Of a stretch of 64,000 nucleotides of DNA, positions 52,658 through 61,753 are shown piece by piece. How positions within the stretch are numbered: position 1 is the stretch's first letter; every line of letters starts with the position of its first letter. The DNA lies in assembly GCF_009176975.1 (NCBI RefSeq), contig NZ_WEZG01000013.1:78579-142578 (forward strand). Direction: 5' to 3'. The DNA comes from Aureimonas psammosilenae (GTDB lineage Bacteria; Pseudomonadota; Alphaproteobacteria; Rhizobiales; Rhizobiaceae). A program made the position numbers and the translations under genes. The notes beneath the pieces are model-generated. The model had not been told where the DNA came from, ran no database searches, and saw only the letters and a list, made by a program, of their open reading frames with translations.

Positions 52658-54554
52658 GAAGCGGATTTGTAGTTGCGCTTTCGCGAGCCCCGAGCATATC
52701 GAGAAGACCGCGCACGGTTCGTTCCCGGTTGTCTCCCGTGGCCGTGAGCAACGGTCCCAACTCGCGGGCCATCTTATCCCGCTGCGCCGCCGTAAGCTTG
52801 TCCACACCCTTCTGTGCGAGCGTGAGGCCTGCATGAACCGCACCAGACGGAACGCGGTTGACGGTGGGGGCTTCGGCTCGGAATGGATTATCAAGGCGGC
52901 GGGCTGTTGCGGGACCACCAAGCACCTGATTAGCGGTTTCAGCCATCGCGCCCTCACCCTGAAGCGCTCCGATTAGCTGCCGGCCGTCATCCTCTCCGAG
53001 AACCTGAAGGATTTTGCGCTCGTTCCAATCGGCATCGAGAAGCTGACGCCCCTTCAAGCTGCCGTTGCGCACCGAACCCATCGCCTGATCTACGGCGGCG
53101 CGGGTGCCAAGCCGCAAGGCCTGCCGCTCCGCATCGCTCATGTCCGCCACTTCGGCCGCGAGGAAGTCGGGATGCACCTTACGCCCGAAGAGGGTTTGCC
53201 CCGTCTCAAACGCTTCCTTCACCGCCGCGTCATCGGCAAAAGTCTGGCGGGCCTGCGCGTAGATCGGGCTGGAAGCCTTCATCTGGCCTCGCAGCACCTT
53301 GCCCACCTCGTTGAGCGCGTGCCCCACATCGGAGCGTCCGCCCTCGAAGGCCGATTTCGTTTGCGCCCTGACACGGCGCTCAAGCCGGTCAAGGTGATCG
53401 ATGCCGGTTCGCTGCGATTGCCCGTCCGTCAGATGCGAACGAACCCACGATAGCGCCTTGTCCACGTCATCGGCAGGAAGCCCCGAGGGGCCGGCGATAC
53501 GGTCGGCCGGCGTCATCAGTTGCCCGTCGATGGCCTGGATAACCGGGTTCACGTCTACCGGCAGGTTCTCGGCACGGGCCTGCGCATAGAGAGGATCGGC
53601 GCGGCCCTTCGCTTCCCTCGCCATATCGGCAAGCGTCTGCTGGACGTTCGGGCGCGGGCCTAGCACGTCATCGTAAGCAGAGGTGATCCGGCCGCCTGCG
53701 GCGTTGCCGCGCTCCCTTACGGCGTTGATGACGTTCGACCGTGATGGCGCGTTCGAATGGGCAAGTTGCTCCGTCATGTATCGGAGCCCTTCGCTGGTAT
53801 CCGCCAGCATGGCGCTAGGCCCCATCTCACGCGCGCGCTGCGCCACATCGTCTAGGGTCAGGCCCTCGTTCGCGACCGTGCGCCGGAGAAGGTCTTGCGC
53901 TCCACGGCCCACCGGGCCGCCCCGAGCCGCCAGGACATCCGAAATTGCGTTGACGCCCTTCCCGACCGCTGCACCGAGCGGGAGCGCGGCTAGTCCTACT
54001 CCTCCACCGATGAGGGCTCCGGCCTTCGCCTCGCTCAGCCGAGCCTCCAAGCCTCCCTCACCCGCACCGAAACCTTGTACGGCTCCCGTACCCGCGCCTG
54101 TCGCTCCAGAAAGAGCGAGCTTTTCGAACGCTGATCGCCCCGCGCCTCCAAAGATGCCAGCGCCCGCAACGGGAGCCGTCGATGCGATGCCCCCCGCAAG
54201 CTGGCCCGCCATGTACGAGCCGGGGGCCTCTTCCTGCGCCTGACGGTTCTGCACGCGGATCTGGTCGCGAAGCTCACCGTAAGAACGCCCTTCCGGCTGG
54301 CCCGGAATGAAGCTGGCGAGGTATTCCGAAGCAGCACCAAGGCCAGCCCCGAGTTCGTCGCCAAAGCTGAGGGAAGCACCATCGAGCGCACCAAGGTAGG
54401 CACCGCGCGCCATCTTGTAGCCATCGGAACCGCCGTCGCCATGCGGCTGCGCTTCCTGCACGATGGGCGAAGACTTCCACCAGTCATCGGCTGCATCCGT
54501 TTGCGCCTGAACATCTGGCTCAACGACCGGGGAGCTATCCCACCAATTCGCCAT
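52569..54554 (-). CDS. Phage virion-type protein
   Basis: The 661-residue protein has two short repeats at its start (WWDSSPVV and WWKSSPIV), a hydrophobic Gly/Ala-rich central part (about 90-200) and a long helical C-terminal half. That mix is typical of internal or DNA-ejection virion proteins. It is coupled by TGATG to the transglycosylase-like gene, another ejection-type protein. Confidence 0.65.
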   Translation of the reverse strand: MANWWDSSPVVEPDVQAQTDAADDWWKSSPIVQEAQPHGDGGSDGYKMARGAYLGALDGASLSFGDELGAGLGAASEYLASFIPGQPEGRSYGELRDQIRVQNRQAQEEAPGSYMAGQLAGGIASTAPVAGAGIFGGAGRSAFEKLALSGATGAGTGAVQGFGAGEGGLEARLSEAKAGALIGGGVGLAALPLGAAVGKGVNAISDVLAARGGPVGRGAQDLLRRTVANEGLTLDDVAQRAREMGPSAMLADTSEGLRYMTEQLAHSNAPSRSNVINAVRERGNAAGGRITSAYDDVLGPRPNVQQTLADMAREAKGRADPLYAQARAENLPVDVNPVIQAIDGQLMTPADRIAGPSGLPADDVDKALSWVRSHLTDGQSQRTGIDHLDRLERRVRAQTKSAFEGGRSDVGHALNEVGKVLRGQMKASSPIYAQARQTFADDAAVKEAFETGQTLFGRKVHPDFLAAEVADMSDAERQALRLGTRAAVDQAMGSVRNGSLKGRQLLDADWNERKILQVLGEDDGRQLIGALQGEGAMAETANQVLGGPATARRLDNPFRAEAPTVNRVPSGAVHAGLTLAQKGVDKLTAAQRDKMARELGPLLTATGDNRERTVRGLLDMLGARESATTNPLLSRDTTDALVGGGLLATTPLLASSPMLRR

Positions 54555-56233
54555 CAGGGTTTCCTCCGGGTCGTGCCGTCAGGGGCCACGAACATCGTGC
54601 CGCGCGGGAGGGCGTTCAGTTCAGCGGCAGAGCGAGGCCGCGCCACCTGACCGCCCTGCGGCCAGTTGCCTCCCGTGTTTGCCGGGGCCGGCGCACCCGT
54701 TGGAGGCGGCGGAGCATCGCCGACCGGCGGCGGATCGTTCGGCTTGCTGCGGAAGGCCTTGAACCGCTCGTAGGGGTTTGGAAGCTGGCGGATTTGCTTC
54801 TCGGCTTCCTGCCATGTGATGCCGCCATTCTCCTTCGGCAGCGTCGCGCGCGATGCGATCTCGGCAGCGTCCATCTTGTTGTTCTGGATCGCCTGGAAGG
54901 TGTCGGTGATGATCTCGTTGCCGCCCTGCGTGTTGCCGAGGCCCGGCAGCGACGTGAGGAACTGGCGTGCGTCGAAGTCGGAGGAGGCCCCGGAGCCGGC
55001 AGGCCTCATGTTCGGGGCCATGCGGGCGATGATGCTATTATAGGCCTGGGTCTCATCAAGGCCGTCGAGCTTGAAGCCGAGCGCATCGGCGTAGGGGCCA
55101 AGGGCAGAGAGGACTTGAGCGCCCTTCCCCGTTCCAATGGTCCTGCCGAGGTCGGCAAGCTGCTGAACATCGCCCAGCATCTGAGAGGCACCGTTGCCGG
55201 CTTCCACGATGTCACCAAGACGCTTGGCCGCCGCCTCGTCCGTCTTCTCCTGAAACTTGGACGAGTTGTCGCCTGTGTTGATCGTCACGCCCGATTTGCC
55301 GATGGCATCGACCTTGTTGTCTGGTCCGACTTGGTAAGCCGCTCCGGGCGGAAGGCCCATCCGCGCGGCCTCATCCGCACTGAGCGTCCGATATCCCTCG
55401 CCCTTCCGACCCGCGATTTCCGCCTGAAGATCGGCTTGCCTTTTACGCAGCGCGTAATCGCGATCCTCGTTCGCCTGTTGCGCACCGAAGGTCGCTTCCT
55501 GCCACCTCCTGCGCTCTTGACGTTCGTCGCGCGCATCGCGTCGCTCCTGACGCTGGTTCAGAGCCTGAGAGAAGACCCGGCCATCACCAGCGATGAGGGC
55601 CGCCCCGAGGGAGCCGAGAACGTCGCCGAACTGTTCTGACTTGAGAAACGAACTGACGCTTTCGAACGGGTCGGGCTCCGGCCCGGGATCATATCCGCCA
55701 ATGCCGCCAAGGCCTCCGATACGGCGCGACTGCTTCGGTCCCGCCGGATCGTAGGCAAGCCCTGTCCCCTCCGTGTCGCCACCGCTGCCAAGGTTGAAGT
55801 TCTCGTTGATCGCGGCGGCAGCACCGGTCGGCTTCGGATCGCCCGCGTAGGCCTGCGGAGATCCGGGGATACCCTGCCGGTTGCCGACGCCAGCCGCCTT
55901 TGCGCCATACCATGCGCCCCACCCGTTTTGCGCGGCATGGGACAGCGCGAAATCAATCTGAGCATCTACCGTGGACGGATCGGAAGGGTCCAAGCCCGTC
56001 TTCGCCATGAAGTCGTTGCCCATCCCTTTCGGGAAGTTCTGCCCGTCACCGACGAGAAGCTGGAATGGACCGAAGCTCGGCTCGCGCATTCCGTTCTTCA
56101 TGACGTTGGACTGATAGATGCCGCCGCCCAAGCCTTCGGAGCGCGCAACCTTCACTGCGATCTCAGGGTCAATCCCGTACTTCTTGGCATCGGCGCGGAT
56201 CTTTGCCGTCGCGGCTGCGAGATCGTAAGCCAT
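54554..56233 (-). CDS. Virion protein with lytic-transglycosylase-like N-terminus
   Basis: The 559-residue protein has an N-terminal lysozyme/SLT-like segment (IDPEIAVKVARSEG with a likely catalytic Glu, then REPSFGPFQLLVG) and a long helical, low-complexity rest ending in Pro/Ala repeats. Phages use such proteins to open peptidoglycan during DNA entry. The ATG at 56233 overlaps the previous stop. Confidence 0.75.
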   Translation of the reverse strand: MAYDLAAATAKIRADAKKYGIDPEIAVKVARSEGLGGGIYQSNVMKNGMREPSFGPFQLLVGDGQNFPKGMGNDFMAKTGLDPSDPSTVDAQIDFALSHAAQNGWGAWYGAKAAGVGNRQGIPGSPQAYAGDPKPTGAAAAINENFNLGSGGDTEGTGLAYDPAGPKQSRRIGGLGGIGGYDPGPEPDPFESVSSFLKSEQFGDVLGSLGAALIAGDGRVFSQALNQRQERRDARDERQERRRWQEATFGAQQANEDRDYALRKRQADLQAEIAGRKGEGYRTLSADEAARMGLPPGAAYQVGPDNKVDAIGKSGVTINTGDNSSKFQEKTDEAAAKRLGDIVEAGNGASQMLGDVQQLADLGRTIGTGKGAQVLSALGPYADALGFKLDGLDETQAYNSIIARMAPNMRPAGSGASSDFDARQFLTSLPGLGNTQGGNEIITDTFQAIQNNKMDAAEIASRATLPKENGGITWQEAEKQIRQLPNPYERFKAFRSKPNDPPPVGDAPPPPTGAPAPANTGGNWPQGGQVARPRSAAELNALPRGTMFVAPDGTTRRKP

Positions 56234-56613
56234 CAAGCGGCCTCCACGTTGGAAAGGGGCAACTCCCGCACCAAGACCGCTTCGGTGCGATACGCGCAGA
56301 GCAAGTCGCGAGCGTCGGACGGGGCAGCGAGTGAAACGGCGTGACAGTCCAGCGCCAAGGCAGCGGCTTCAACGTCCAGCATCAAGCTCTGGATCTGCGC
56401 CGCGTCGCCAACAGCGAGGGCATGGTAGACCCGCCGGCCGGTCGGGTACTCATCGATATTGGCGAGGATCGCGGCGTCATCGGCCGAGAACAGCCGCACG
56501 ACACCCGCCCTGATATCGTCGTCGACATGGTGCTGGCGGAACTTGTGCCCGATCCGCTGCGCCAGGAGCGGCCAGTGAGGCCCGAGGTTCTGCACTTCCT
56601 GCGCGCCGGCCAT
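56233..56613 (-). CDS. Phage hypothetical protein
   Basis: The 126-residue protein (MAGAQEVQNLGPHWPLLAQR...) has a pattern G-R-x-V-Y-H-A-L-A-V-G-D and a helix, like small phage proteins related to the GNAT fold. The function is unknown. It overlaps the RHH gene upstream by TGATG. Confidence 0.5.
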   Translation of the reverse strand: MAGAQEVQNLGPHWPLLAQRIGHKFRQHHVDDDIRAGVVRLFSADDAAILANIDEYPTGRRVYHALAVGDAAQIQSLMLDVEAAALALDCHAVSLAAPSDARDLLCAYRTEAVLVRELPLSNVEAA

Positions 56614-56765
56614 CAAGCGGCCCTCGGCTGTGCATGGAGGCGAGCAAGCAGAGCTTCGCGCACGATCTGCGCCGGCTTCTTGCCCTCACGCTTGGCGGCC
56701 TCTTCCAACGCCTTTGCGGTGCCGCTCGGGGCGCGGACATTGAGGTATTCAGGATACTGCGACAC
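56613..56765 (-). CDS. Ribbon-helix-helix protein
   Basis: The 50-residue protein reads SQYPEYLNVRAPSGTAKAL and then EEAAKREGKKPAQIVREALL, the strand-helix-helix pattern of RHH DNA-binding proteins. The start is GTG 56765. A palindrome lies just upstream, so it may control its own block of late genes. Confidence 0.65.
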   Translation of the reverse strand: MSQYPEYLNVRAPSGTAKALEEAAKREGKKPAQIVREALLARLHAQPRAA

Positions 56766-56781
56766 GGCCTTGCTCCGTTGC

Positions 56782-56795
56782 GGTATAATGATACC
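56782..56795. promoter_or_regulatory. Operator-like palindrome before the RHH gene
   Basis: GGTAT and ATACC flank a 4-base centre 17 bases upstream of the RHH start. The arms suit an RHH dimer. A decayed copy of the same arrangement lies at 58075-58090. Confidence 0.5.
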
Positions 56796-56873
56796 ACATA
56801 TAGCATCGGAGTAAGACGGTGTCGAAGTCGTTTTGATCTGGGTTAGTAGTCGATCACTGACTTCGCTGATCGC

Positions 56874-57119
56874 TTATGAGCTACTAGGTGGCAAGTGATG
56901 CCCCAACCAATCTAAAGCCTCATCAACCGTGCCGTAGATCGATTGGTCCTTGCAAATACCACCGAACAACACCTCAAAATGCCATCGACCTTGGTCTTGA
57001 CGATGCAGCCTATCATCAAGTCGAACGAGCACCCCTAAAAGTATATCATCATTGAAAACGAGCAGAGCGTTTCTGTCGTCACTACGCGTATCTATTTTGA
57101 CGGCTTGAGTAGAAAGCAT
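56874..57119 (-). CDS. Hypothetical protein
   Basis: The 81-residue protein begins MLSTQAVKIDTRSDDRNALL and contains GVLVRLDDRLHRQDQGRWHF, with beta-strand character, then a helix with EALDWLGHHL. A GTG start at 57128 is possible. The function is unknown. It is divergent from the Crp/Fnr gene. Confidence 0.5.
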   Translation of the reverse strand: MLSTQAVKIDTRSDDRNALLVFNDDILLGVLVRLDDRLHRQDQGRWHFEVLFGGICKDQSIYGTVDEALDWLGHHLPPSSS

Positions 57120-57157
57120 TAGTGACACCGATTGAAAGTAATGCCTAACTTGGCTTT

Positions 57158-57901
57158 GTGATGATTAATGGCTCTGTGAGCACGGGTACCCCGTCCGAAG
57201 TTTTGAGCCGGCGGCTATCACGTCGATGGGATTTGCCTCCGTCAGCACTTTCCCTGCTGCGGGACATCGATTTCGATGTGCAAACGTTGCCAAGTCGAAC
57301 CAGCATCATCGAGGAAGGCCAACGGGCCACTGCCTGCTGTCTTATCCTCGACGGCGTCACGTCACGCTTTCAATTAACGCAAGGTGGCGAGCGTCAGATC
57401 CATGAAGTGCATGTCGCAGGTGACATGCCTGACCTACTCAGCCTGCATCTCAGAAAGATGGACCATAGCCTTCGAACACTCTCGGAATGCCGAGTAGCTT
57501 TTGTAACGCATGAGCAGATTTGGGGGTTATGTCGGCAATCCGAGGAGATAAACGCAGCCCTATGGCGCGAGACACTAATCGATGCAGCTATATTCCGAAC
57601 GTCCATCATACGCGTAGGGCGTCTGCCGGCGGTATCGCGCGTCGCTCATCTTTTCGTTGAGCTGACTTTACGTCTTCAGTTAATCGGAAGAGCCGAAGAC
57701 AATCATTTTAATATCGAACTATCTCAACAGGAGATGGGCGATGTCCTAGCGTTATCGTTTGTGAGCGTAAACCGAGCGCTCAAAGAGTTGCGATCCTATT
57801 CAATCGTCAGACTTATCAATAGATACCTCACCATTCTGGACTGGGATAAGCTCGTCAGCATAGCCCAGTTCGAGGACACGTACCTTCACTTGAAGGAGTG
57901 A
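57158..57901 (+). CDS. Crp/Fnr-family transcriptional regulator
   Basis: The 247-residue protein has an N-terminal cyclic-nucleotide-binding-like fold (SIIEEGQRATACCLILDGVT) and a C-terminal winged helix (LSQQEMGDVLALSFVSVNRA, then LKELRSYSIV). The usual Fnr cysteines are absent, so it is not an Fe-S oxygen sensor. Many Rhizobiales carry several members of this subfamily. It sits alone on the plus strand between the late and replication blocks of element 2. ATG 57161 follows the GTG start. Confidence 0.85.
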   Translation: MMINGSVSTGTPSEVLSRRLSRRWDLPPSALSLLRDIDFDVQTLPSRTSIIEEGQRATACCLILDGVTSRFQLTQGGERQIHEVHVAGDMPDLLSLHLRKMDHSLRTLSECRVAFVTHEQIWGLCRQSEEINAALWRETLIDAAIFRTSIIRVGRLPAVSRVAHLFVELTLRLQLIGRAEDNHFNIELSQQEMGDVLALSFVSVNRALKELRSYSIVRLINRYLTILDWDKLVSIAQFEDTYLHLKE

Positions 57902-57944
57902 TACAGACTGCGGATCCATGCTCGGCCCGCGTGAAGATCCGTTC

Positions 57945-58090
57945 GCTGCTCCTGTCCACGCACCACCCCTTTCTCCTCGCGAACGTGAGCCGGTAGGCAG
58001 CGGGGAGCCGGGTGGCAGTATGGCATTGAGGCTATATGGATACTGCGACGCTGCGCTTCTTCAATACGGTATACGAGCACCGCATATGGC
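57945..58090 (-). pseudogene. Decayed copy of the RHH gene and its operator
   Basis: Bases 58036-58095 align with 56750-56807 over start region and operator: GGATACTGCGAC, CGGTATA and ACC-CATAT-GCA are shared. The start codon position now reads GCG, and the frame beyond SQYP is degenerate. It is part of a 356-base gap after the Crp/Fnr gene that has no other gene. Confidence 0.5.
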
Positions 58091-58155
58091 ACGCTACTCA
58101 AATGTTCGCATTTTTCTATGCCATTGGCTCAGGGTCTGTCGAACCGCATTCGCCA

Positions 58156-58186
58156 AATAAAAACGGCCGGCGATATGCGCCGACCG
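58156..58186 (-). terminator. Rho-independent terminator (minus strand)
   Basis: Read on the minus strand, CGGTCGGCG and CGCCGGCCG form a 9-bp stem with one G-T pair and a 5-base loop, followed by TTTTTATTT. It ends the operon 58258-58658. Confidence 0.8.
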
Positions 58187-58257
58187 CTCGTACCCGAAAT
58201 TCAGTGCAGCCGGTTCAGTTCTGTTGACGCCGGGACCGCGCTGTTCACGTCCGCAGG

Positions 58258-58449
58258 TTACTCCTGCGTCATCTGAACGTTCGTTGCATCCATGCTCCGC
58301 GACCGGTGCGCGCGTTCGCTTACTTGGCGCTGGGCCCATCCGTCCATCCACTCGCGGTGCATAGTGGACCCGTCCGGGAACTGGCAGGAAGCGGTGGGTG
58401 CTTCATTGAGAAAGGCCTGCCCGCCTTGCGTGAATGGAGTGGTGTTCAT
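58258..58449 (-). CDS. Small RMF/CrpP-like protein
   Basis: The 63-residue protein has G-G-x-A-F at the start, then CQFPDGSTMHREWMDGWAQR. That recalls short alphaproteobacterial proteins related to ribosome modulation factor (Cys-Pro, Arg and W-x-x-G-W positions). The likeness is moderate. A terminator follows 70 bases later and it overlaps the upstream gene by ATGA. Confidence 0.5.
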   Translation of the reverse strand: MNTTPFTQGGQAFLNEAPTASCQFPDGSTMHREWMDGWAQRQVSERAHRSRSMDATNVQMTQE

Positions 58450-58658
58450 GATCGAATTCCTTTTGCATTTTGATTGGCCGATGACTGTTCAGCCAGTTTC
58501 AAATCGAGTTCGGAAGCGAGCCGGGCAATCTCGGCATTGTCTCGCAGGGATGTCGCATATCGCGCGGCAACGCCCATCCCTCGTGACGTGACGATTGGTG
58601 ACGGCTTCCGAATGTTTTGGATGCGATCCCGTGAGGGATATTTGTTCCAGTACGGCAT
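58446..58658 (-). CDS. Small hypothetical protein
   Basis: The 70-residue protein begins MPYWNKYPSRDRIQNIRKPS and has a helical C-terminal half (YATSLRDNAEIARLASELDL). The function is unknown. It is coupled by ATGA to the RMF-like gene. Confidence 0.5.
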   Translation of the reverse strand: MPYWNKYPSRDRIQNIRKPSPIVTSRGMGVAARYATSLRDNAEIARLASELDLKLAEQSSANQNAKGIRS

Positions 58659-59064
58659 GTCAGCCTCCGACCATCATGAGCGGTTTCGCCCGTAGCTGAG
58701 GTCTTGCTTCCGACCCCGTTTCATCTGTTTGGGTGGACAAGTCGCAAGCGTTACTGACTTCGACGCCCTGCGGAAATGAGTGTGGCAGGATAACGGTAGA
58801 ATTCGGCGCATGAAGTCTACGGAGGCGTTTCCGCCCCGGCCCGGACATCAGCATTGGGTAAACTTTCGGTCAGCCGGATGATTGATCGCATCACGCAGAA
58901 GCGTGGAAAATCCGACACCATTCTATTGGAACAAGTGCCAGTCGCTCGGAAACGTTCCAAGCACGATCGTCCGAATACAGACGATTATTGTTGTCTCAGG
59001 GGACATCAGTCCTCAGCACGGGCCTTCGCGAATGTCTAACGTTCGAGCATCGGCACAATCATGC
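58659..59064. other. Gap without recognisable genes
   Basis: About 400 bases between two minus-strand genes of element 2. Open frames on the plus strand have no family features. I see no strong repeat. It likely holds the promoter of the 58658-58258 operon. Confidence 0.4.
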
Positions 59065-59658
59065 TCAGAACCGCCCCCTAGTGAAGATCCGTCGCCCCTC
59101 GCATTCCACGACCCAGCCCTTGCGTTTGGCGAAGACGAGACGCTGAGCCTCGGCCGATCCAGCGGGTAAGGCGGCGATGAGACGGTCCAGGTGTCGGTCG
59201 TATTCGGCGGCTGGCACTTCCACGGCCGGCCGTAGGATCGTCACGCCAGGGCCGGGCTCGGGCATCCAGTTGGCGGGGCGGTCTTCGAAGCGCCCTGCGC
59301 TGACATTAGGAGAGTGGACAAGTTTGCCACTCTCTTTGGCGCTACGGATGGACGCGGCGATGGTCGGTTTAAGGTCCGAGCCTTCGACCTTTTCGGGCCG
59401 CCCATGATGGGAACCCTCGCCGCGCTCCTGCACCGCATCGTCGTCCGCGTCGCCATAGACAGCTAGACGCTCTTCGCGGTCGAAAGAGCAAGCCTCCTCC
59501 GCCTCCTCTGATTTTTCAAATTTCGGTTCCACCCGTGCGAAAGTTGCGAATTTTGCGAAAGTCTCCGAGGGGTCGCTCTGATTATTCGCAACTTTCGCAA
59601 CATTCGCAGACCCCCTTTCGATTTTCGCGAGATCGAAACGGCGGTAAGCCATCATCAT
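59065..59658 (-). CDS. Phage replication-block protein
   Basis: The 197-residue protein has a repetitive N-terminal part (NVAKVANN, FAKFATFARVE), an acidic middle and a C-terminal domain (YDRHLDRLIAALPAGSAEAQ). The repeats are typical of linkers in Rhizobiales prophage replication genes. It overlaps the DUF3987 gene by ATGA and probably works with it. A fragment of a related gene lies near 46250. Confidence 0.6.
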   Translation of the reverse strand: MMMAYRRFDLAKIERGSANVAKVANNQSDPSETFAKFATFARVEPKFEKSEEAEEACSFDREERLAVYGDADDDAVQERGEGSHHGRPEKVEGSDLKPTIAASIRSAKESGKLVHSPNVSAGRFEDRPANWMPEPGPGVTILRPAVEVPAAEYDRHLDRLIAALPAGSAEAQRLVFAKRKGWVVECEGRRIFTRGRF

Positions 59659-61145
59659 CCCTCCCTCACAATGCGCAACTTACGAGGGCGCTTTTCGGTC
59701 TCTTCGACCCATCCGTGAGCAACGAGGGTCGCGACCGCTTCATCAGCGGAGGACTTCAAACGGATCGCGTTCGGAGCCAGCCGCAGAATATCGCTGAAGG
59801 TGACAATCTCCTTGCCGGTGCCGTGCATCCAGTCGAGTAGGAGCTTGGCTTTGATAAGCTTCGGGTCCATCCGCGCCGCCTGCTGAAGTCGCAGCGCCTC
59901 CTCCAGATACCAATCAGCGAGGGTGACCGCGTTCTCCATCTCGCTCGCGCCGATTTCCGTAACCCTCACGTCCTCGACAATGGCGAGGATGCCGGCGATC
60001 CGGGCGGCATGCTCGGCAATCTTGGCGGCCAAGTCGCCAATGGGGGCAAGCTCGCGCCCTTTGCCTAGCTGCCCCTCTACATGGTCGAAGAAGGTCTTCC
60101 AGATGACTTCGGCTTCCGGTGAGAACTTCAGGCTCCGGGGCTGAAGTTCGTTCCTCTTGCCGTCAGCCAGCGGCAAAGGCGCTTCGAGGATCGACAACGT
60201 ACGAGCGCCATAAGCTCGGATTGCTGCATCGTCGTGCGGACACACGTCCTTGTAAGCTCGGGTTCCGGCAATGCTTGTCGGCGACACCACGAGGACGCGG
60301 GAAAGGAGCCCCTGGTCTCGGAGAAGAGGATCGGCAAGGAAGCCGGCCGCCGCTTCCGGTTGGACCATCAGGTGGAGCGCAAGGCGACGGCCCTCAAGGA
60401 TACTGACACCATCGCCGGCCCGAACCCGCTTGATCGTTTTTCCATCCCAAATCTCGGAGAAGCCCGCCGCAGACTTGAGGCGGTTGTCTTGGTTCATGCC
60501 ATGGCCGCCGGTGAACTGCCCGCCTTCGGCCGTGAAGATGCCGAGCGCGGCCGGCGCGTTCACCCAAGCCTTGATAAGGCCTTCAATTGTCGGATCGGGC
60601 GCGGTGATGAACGGGAAGAGCGGGCGCGGCGGTTCGTCGCCAAGGGCGCGTAGCTCGTCCATCTGACCAGAATAGTTCAGCTTCTTGTCGGCTTCGATCT
60701 TTTTGCGCTGCGCCTGCCACGCGGCGGCCTCTATCGACCAATCCTTGATAGCGAGGTCGTATTCCTCCTTGAGGGCCTTTTCCCTTTTACGGATCGGCCA
60801 CAAGGCCTCGGCATCGGCGCTAGACTTGCGATCTCCCGACCCCGCCAGCGTGACGAGGAACAGGCTCAGAGGGCGCTCCTGTCCGAAGGGCATCAGAACA
60901 TCAGCATGGGCCTGCGCACCGAGCGATGCGACAGCCAGAACGGATTGCGCCGCGATAGCGGGCGGCACTTGGATCTTGTTGGCGATGGCCTGCGCTGCCT
61001 TTGAAAGGGTCGGGCCAAGGGCATCAACCGGATACTCTTCTGACGGAAGAAGTTCCGGGTAGAGCGGAAGCGGATCGTCGGCGCGATGAGTGCTGGCCGG
61101 CCGGCGGTCGCGGATGTTTATGGGCTTAAAGTCTTGGGCTTGCAT
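59655..61145 (-). CDS. DUF3987 (YfjI-type) helicase/primase-like protein
   Basis: The 496-residue protein belongs to the DUF3987 family, found in prophages and satellites beside or in place of primase-helicases. Visible are a P-loop-like LAGSGDRKSSAD, the segment EGGQFTGGHGM and ILEGRRLALHLMVQP, and a C-terminal winged-helix-like end. ATG 61145 overlaps the preceding stop; a GTG at 61148 is also possible. It is the likely replication ATPase of element 2. Confidence 0.75.
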   Translation of the reverse strand: MQAQDFKPINIRDRRPASTHRADDPLPLYPELLPSEEYPVDALGPTLSKAAQAIANKIQVPPAIAAQSVLAVASLGAQAHADVLMPFGQERPLSLFLVTLAGSGDRKSSADAEALWPIRKREKALKEEYDLAIKDWSIEAAAWQAQRKKIEADKKLNYSGQMDELRALGDEPPRPLFPFITAPDPTIEGLIKAWVNAPAALGIFTAEGGQFTGGHGMNQDNRLKSAAGFSEIWDGKTIKRVRAGDGVSILEGRRLALHLMVQPEAAAGFLADPLLRDQGLLSRVLVVSPTSIAGTRAYKDVCPHDDAAIRAYGARTLSILEAPLPLADGKRNELQPRSLKFSPEAEVIWKTFFDHVEGQLGKGRELAPIGDLAAKIAEHAARIAGILAIVEDVRVTEIGASEMENAVTLADWYLEEALRLQQAARMDPKLIKAKLLLDWMHGTGKEIVTFSDILRLAPNAIRLKSSADEAVATLVAHGWVEETEKRPRKLRIVREG

Positions 61146-61753
61146 CACGCCGCCTTTCGGATTGCGGAGGAAATGGGAGCGACAAAGCGAACGGAGCCGG
61201 CCAAAGCCTCCACCATTTCGGCGAGTTCTTCGGAGTGCTTAAGGTCTTCACCGCTGATCTTGCCGGCCGCGTCGAGGAAGCGGCGGGCGGCAATGGCAGG
61301 GTCTAGGACGACGACACCCCGGCAACCTGCCTGGAGCCAGCCCAAAGGCGTTCTGAATGCCATCAAGGGGCTATCGAAGACGTAGGAAGCCGCAGAGGTG
61401 ATGTTCCACGCCCCGAGGCAGTCAGCCCGGCCGAACATGCGTCGGACGCGGGTAGGGTCGGCAACCTGCCACGCCACAAGATCCAAGACGGTCTCGCAGT
61501 CGGAGGCGTATGCTTCGATGACGGCGGCCACCACAGCCTTGTCATCGCTGGTCGGGGCGAACTCGAAACCGCCGTCACGTAACGGCCGGATCGTCGTGAC
61601 CGCCATGCAGCCGCAGAAGTCGCGGATGGGGTCGGCATCGGCAAGGGAGCGAACCCCCAGGCCATTGTCGCGGATGTAGTCGAGATATGCGCCATGGGGC
61701 TTTGCAGCGGCATAGAGCTTGGCGCGGGCCGCCATGATGTCGAAGGCGATCAT
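61145..61753 (-). CDS. Phage hypothetical protein
   Basis: The 202-residue protein begins MIAFDIMAARAKLYAAAKPH and holds DFCGCMAVTTIRP, YVFDSPLMAFRTPLGWLQAG and CRGVVVLDP. It looks like a well-folded alpha/beta protein found in Rhizobiales prophage replication blocks. The activity is unknown. It is coupled on both sides. Confidence 0.6.
   Translation of the reverse strand: MIAFDIMAARAKLYAAAKPHGAYLDYIRDNGLGVRSLADADPIRDFCGCMAVTTIRPLRDGGFEFAPTSDDKAVVAAVIEAYASDCETVLDLVAWQVADPTRVRRMFGRADCLGAWNITSAASYVFDSPLMAFRTPLGWLQAGCRGVVVLDPAIAARRFLDAAGKISGEDLKHSEELAEMVEALAGSVRFVAPISSAIRKAA

Noticed and set aside
56233..56765. Toxin-antitoxin pair made of the RHH gene and the coupled 126-residue gene
   Set aside because: The second protein is larger than typical RHH-partner toxins and lacks ParE/RelE or PIN features; it resembles small phage proteins instead.
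58882..59169. Plus-strand frame with an FYWNK segment resembling the PYWNK start of the 58446-58658 protein
   Set aside because: The shared run is about ten bases and nothing else aligns, so it is taken as chance.
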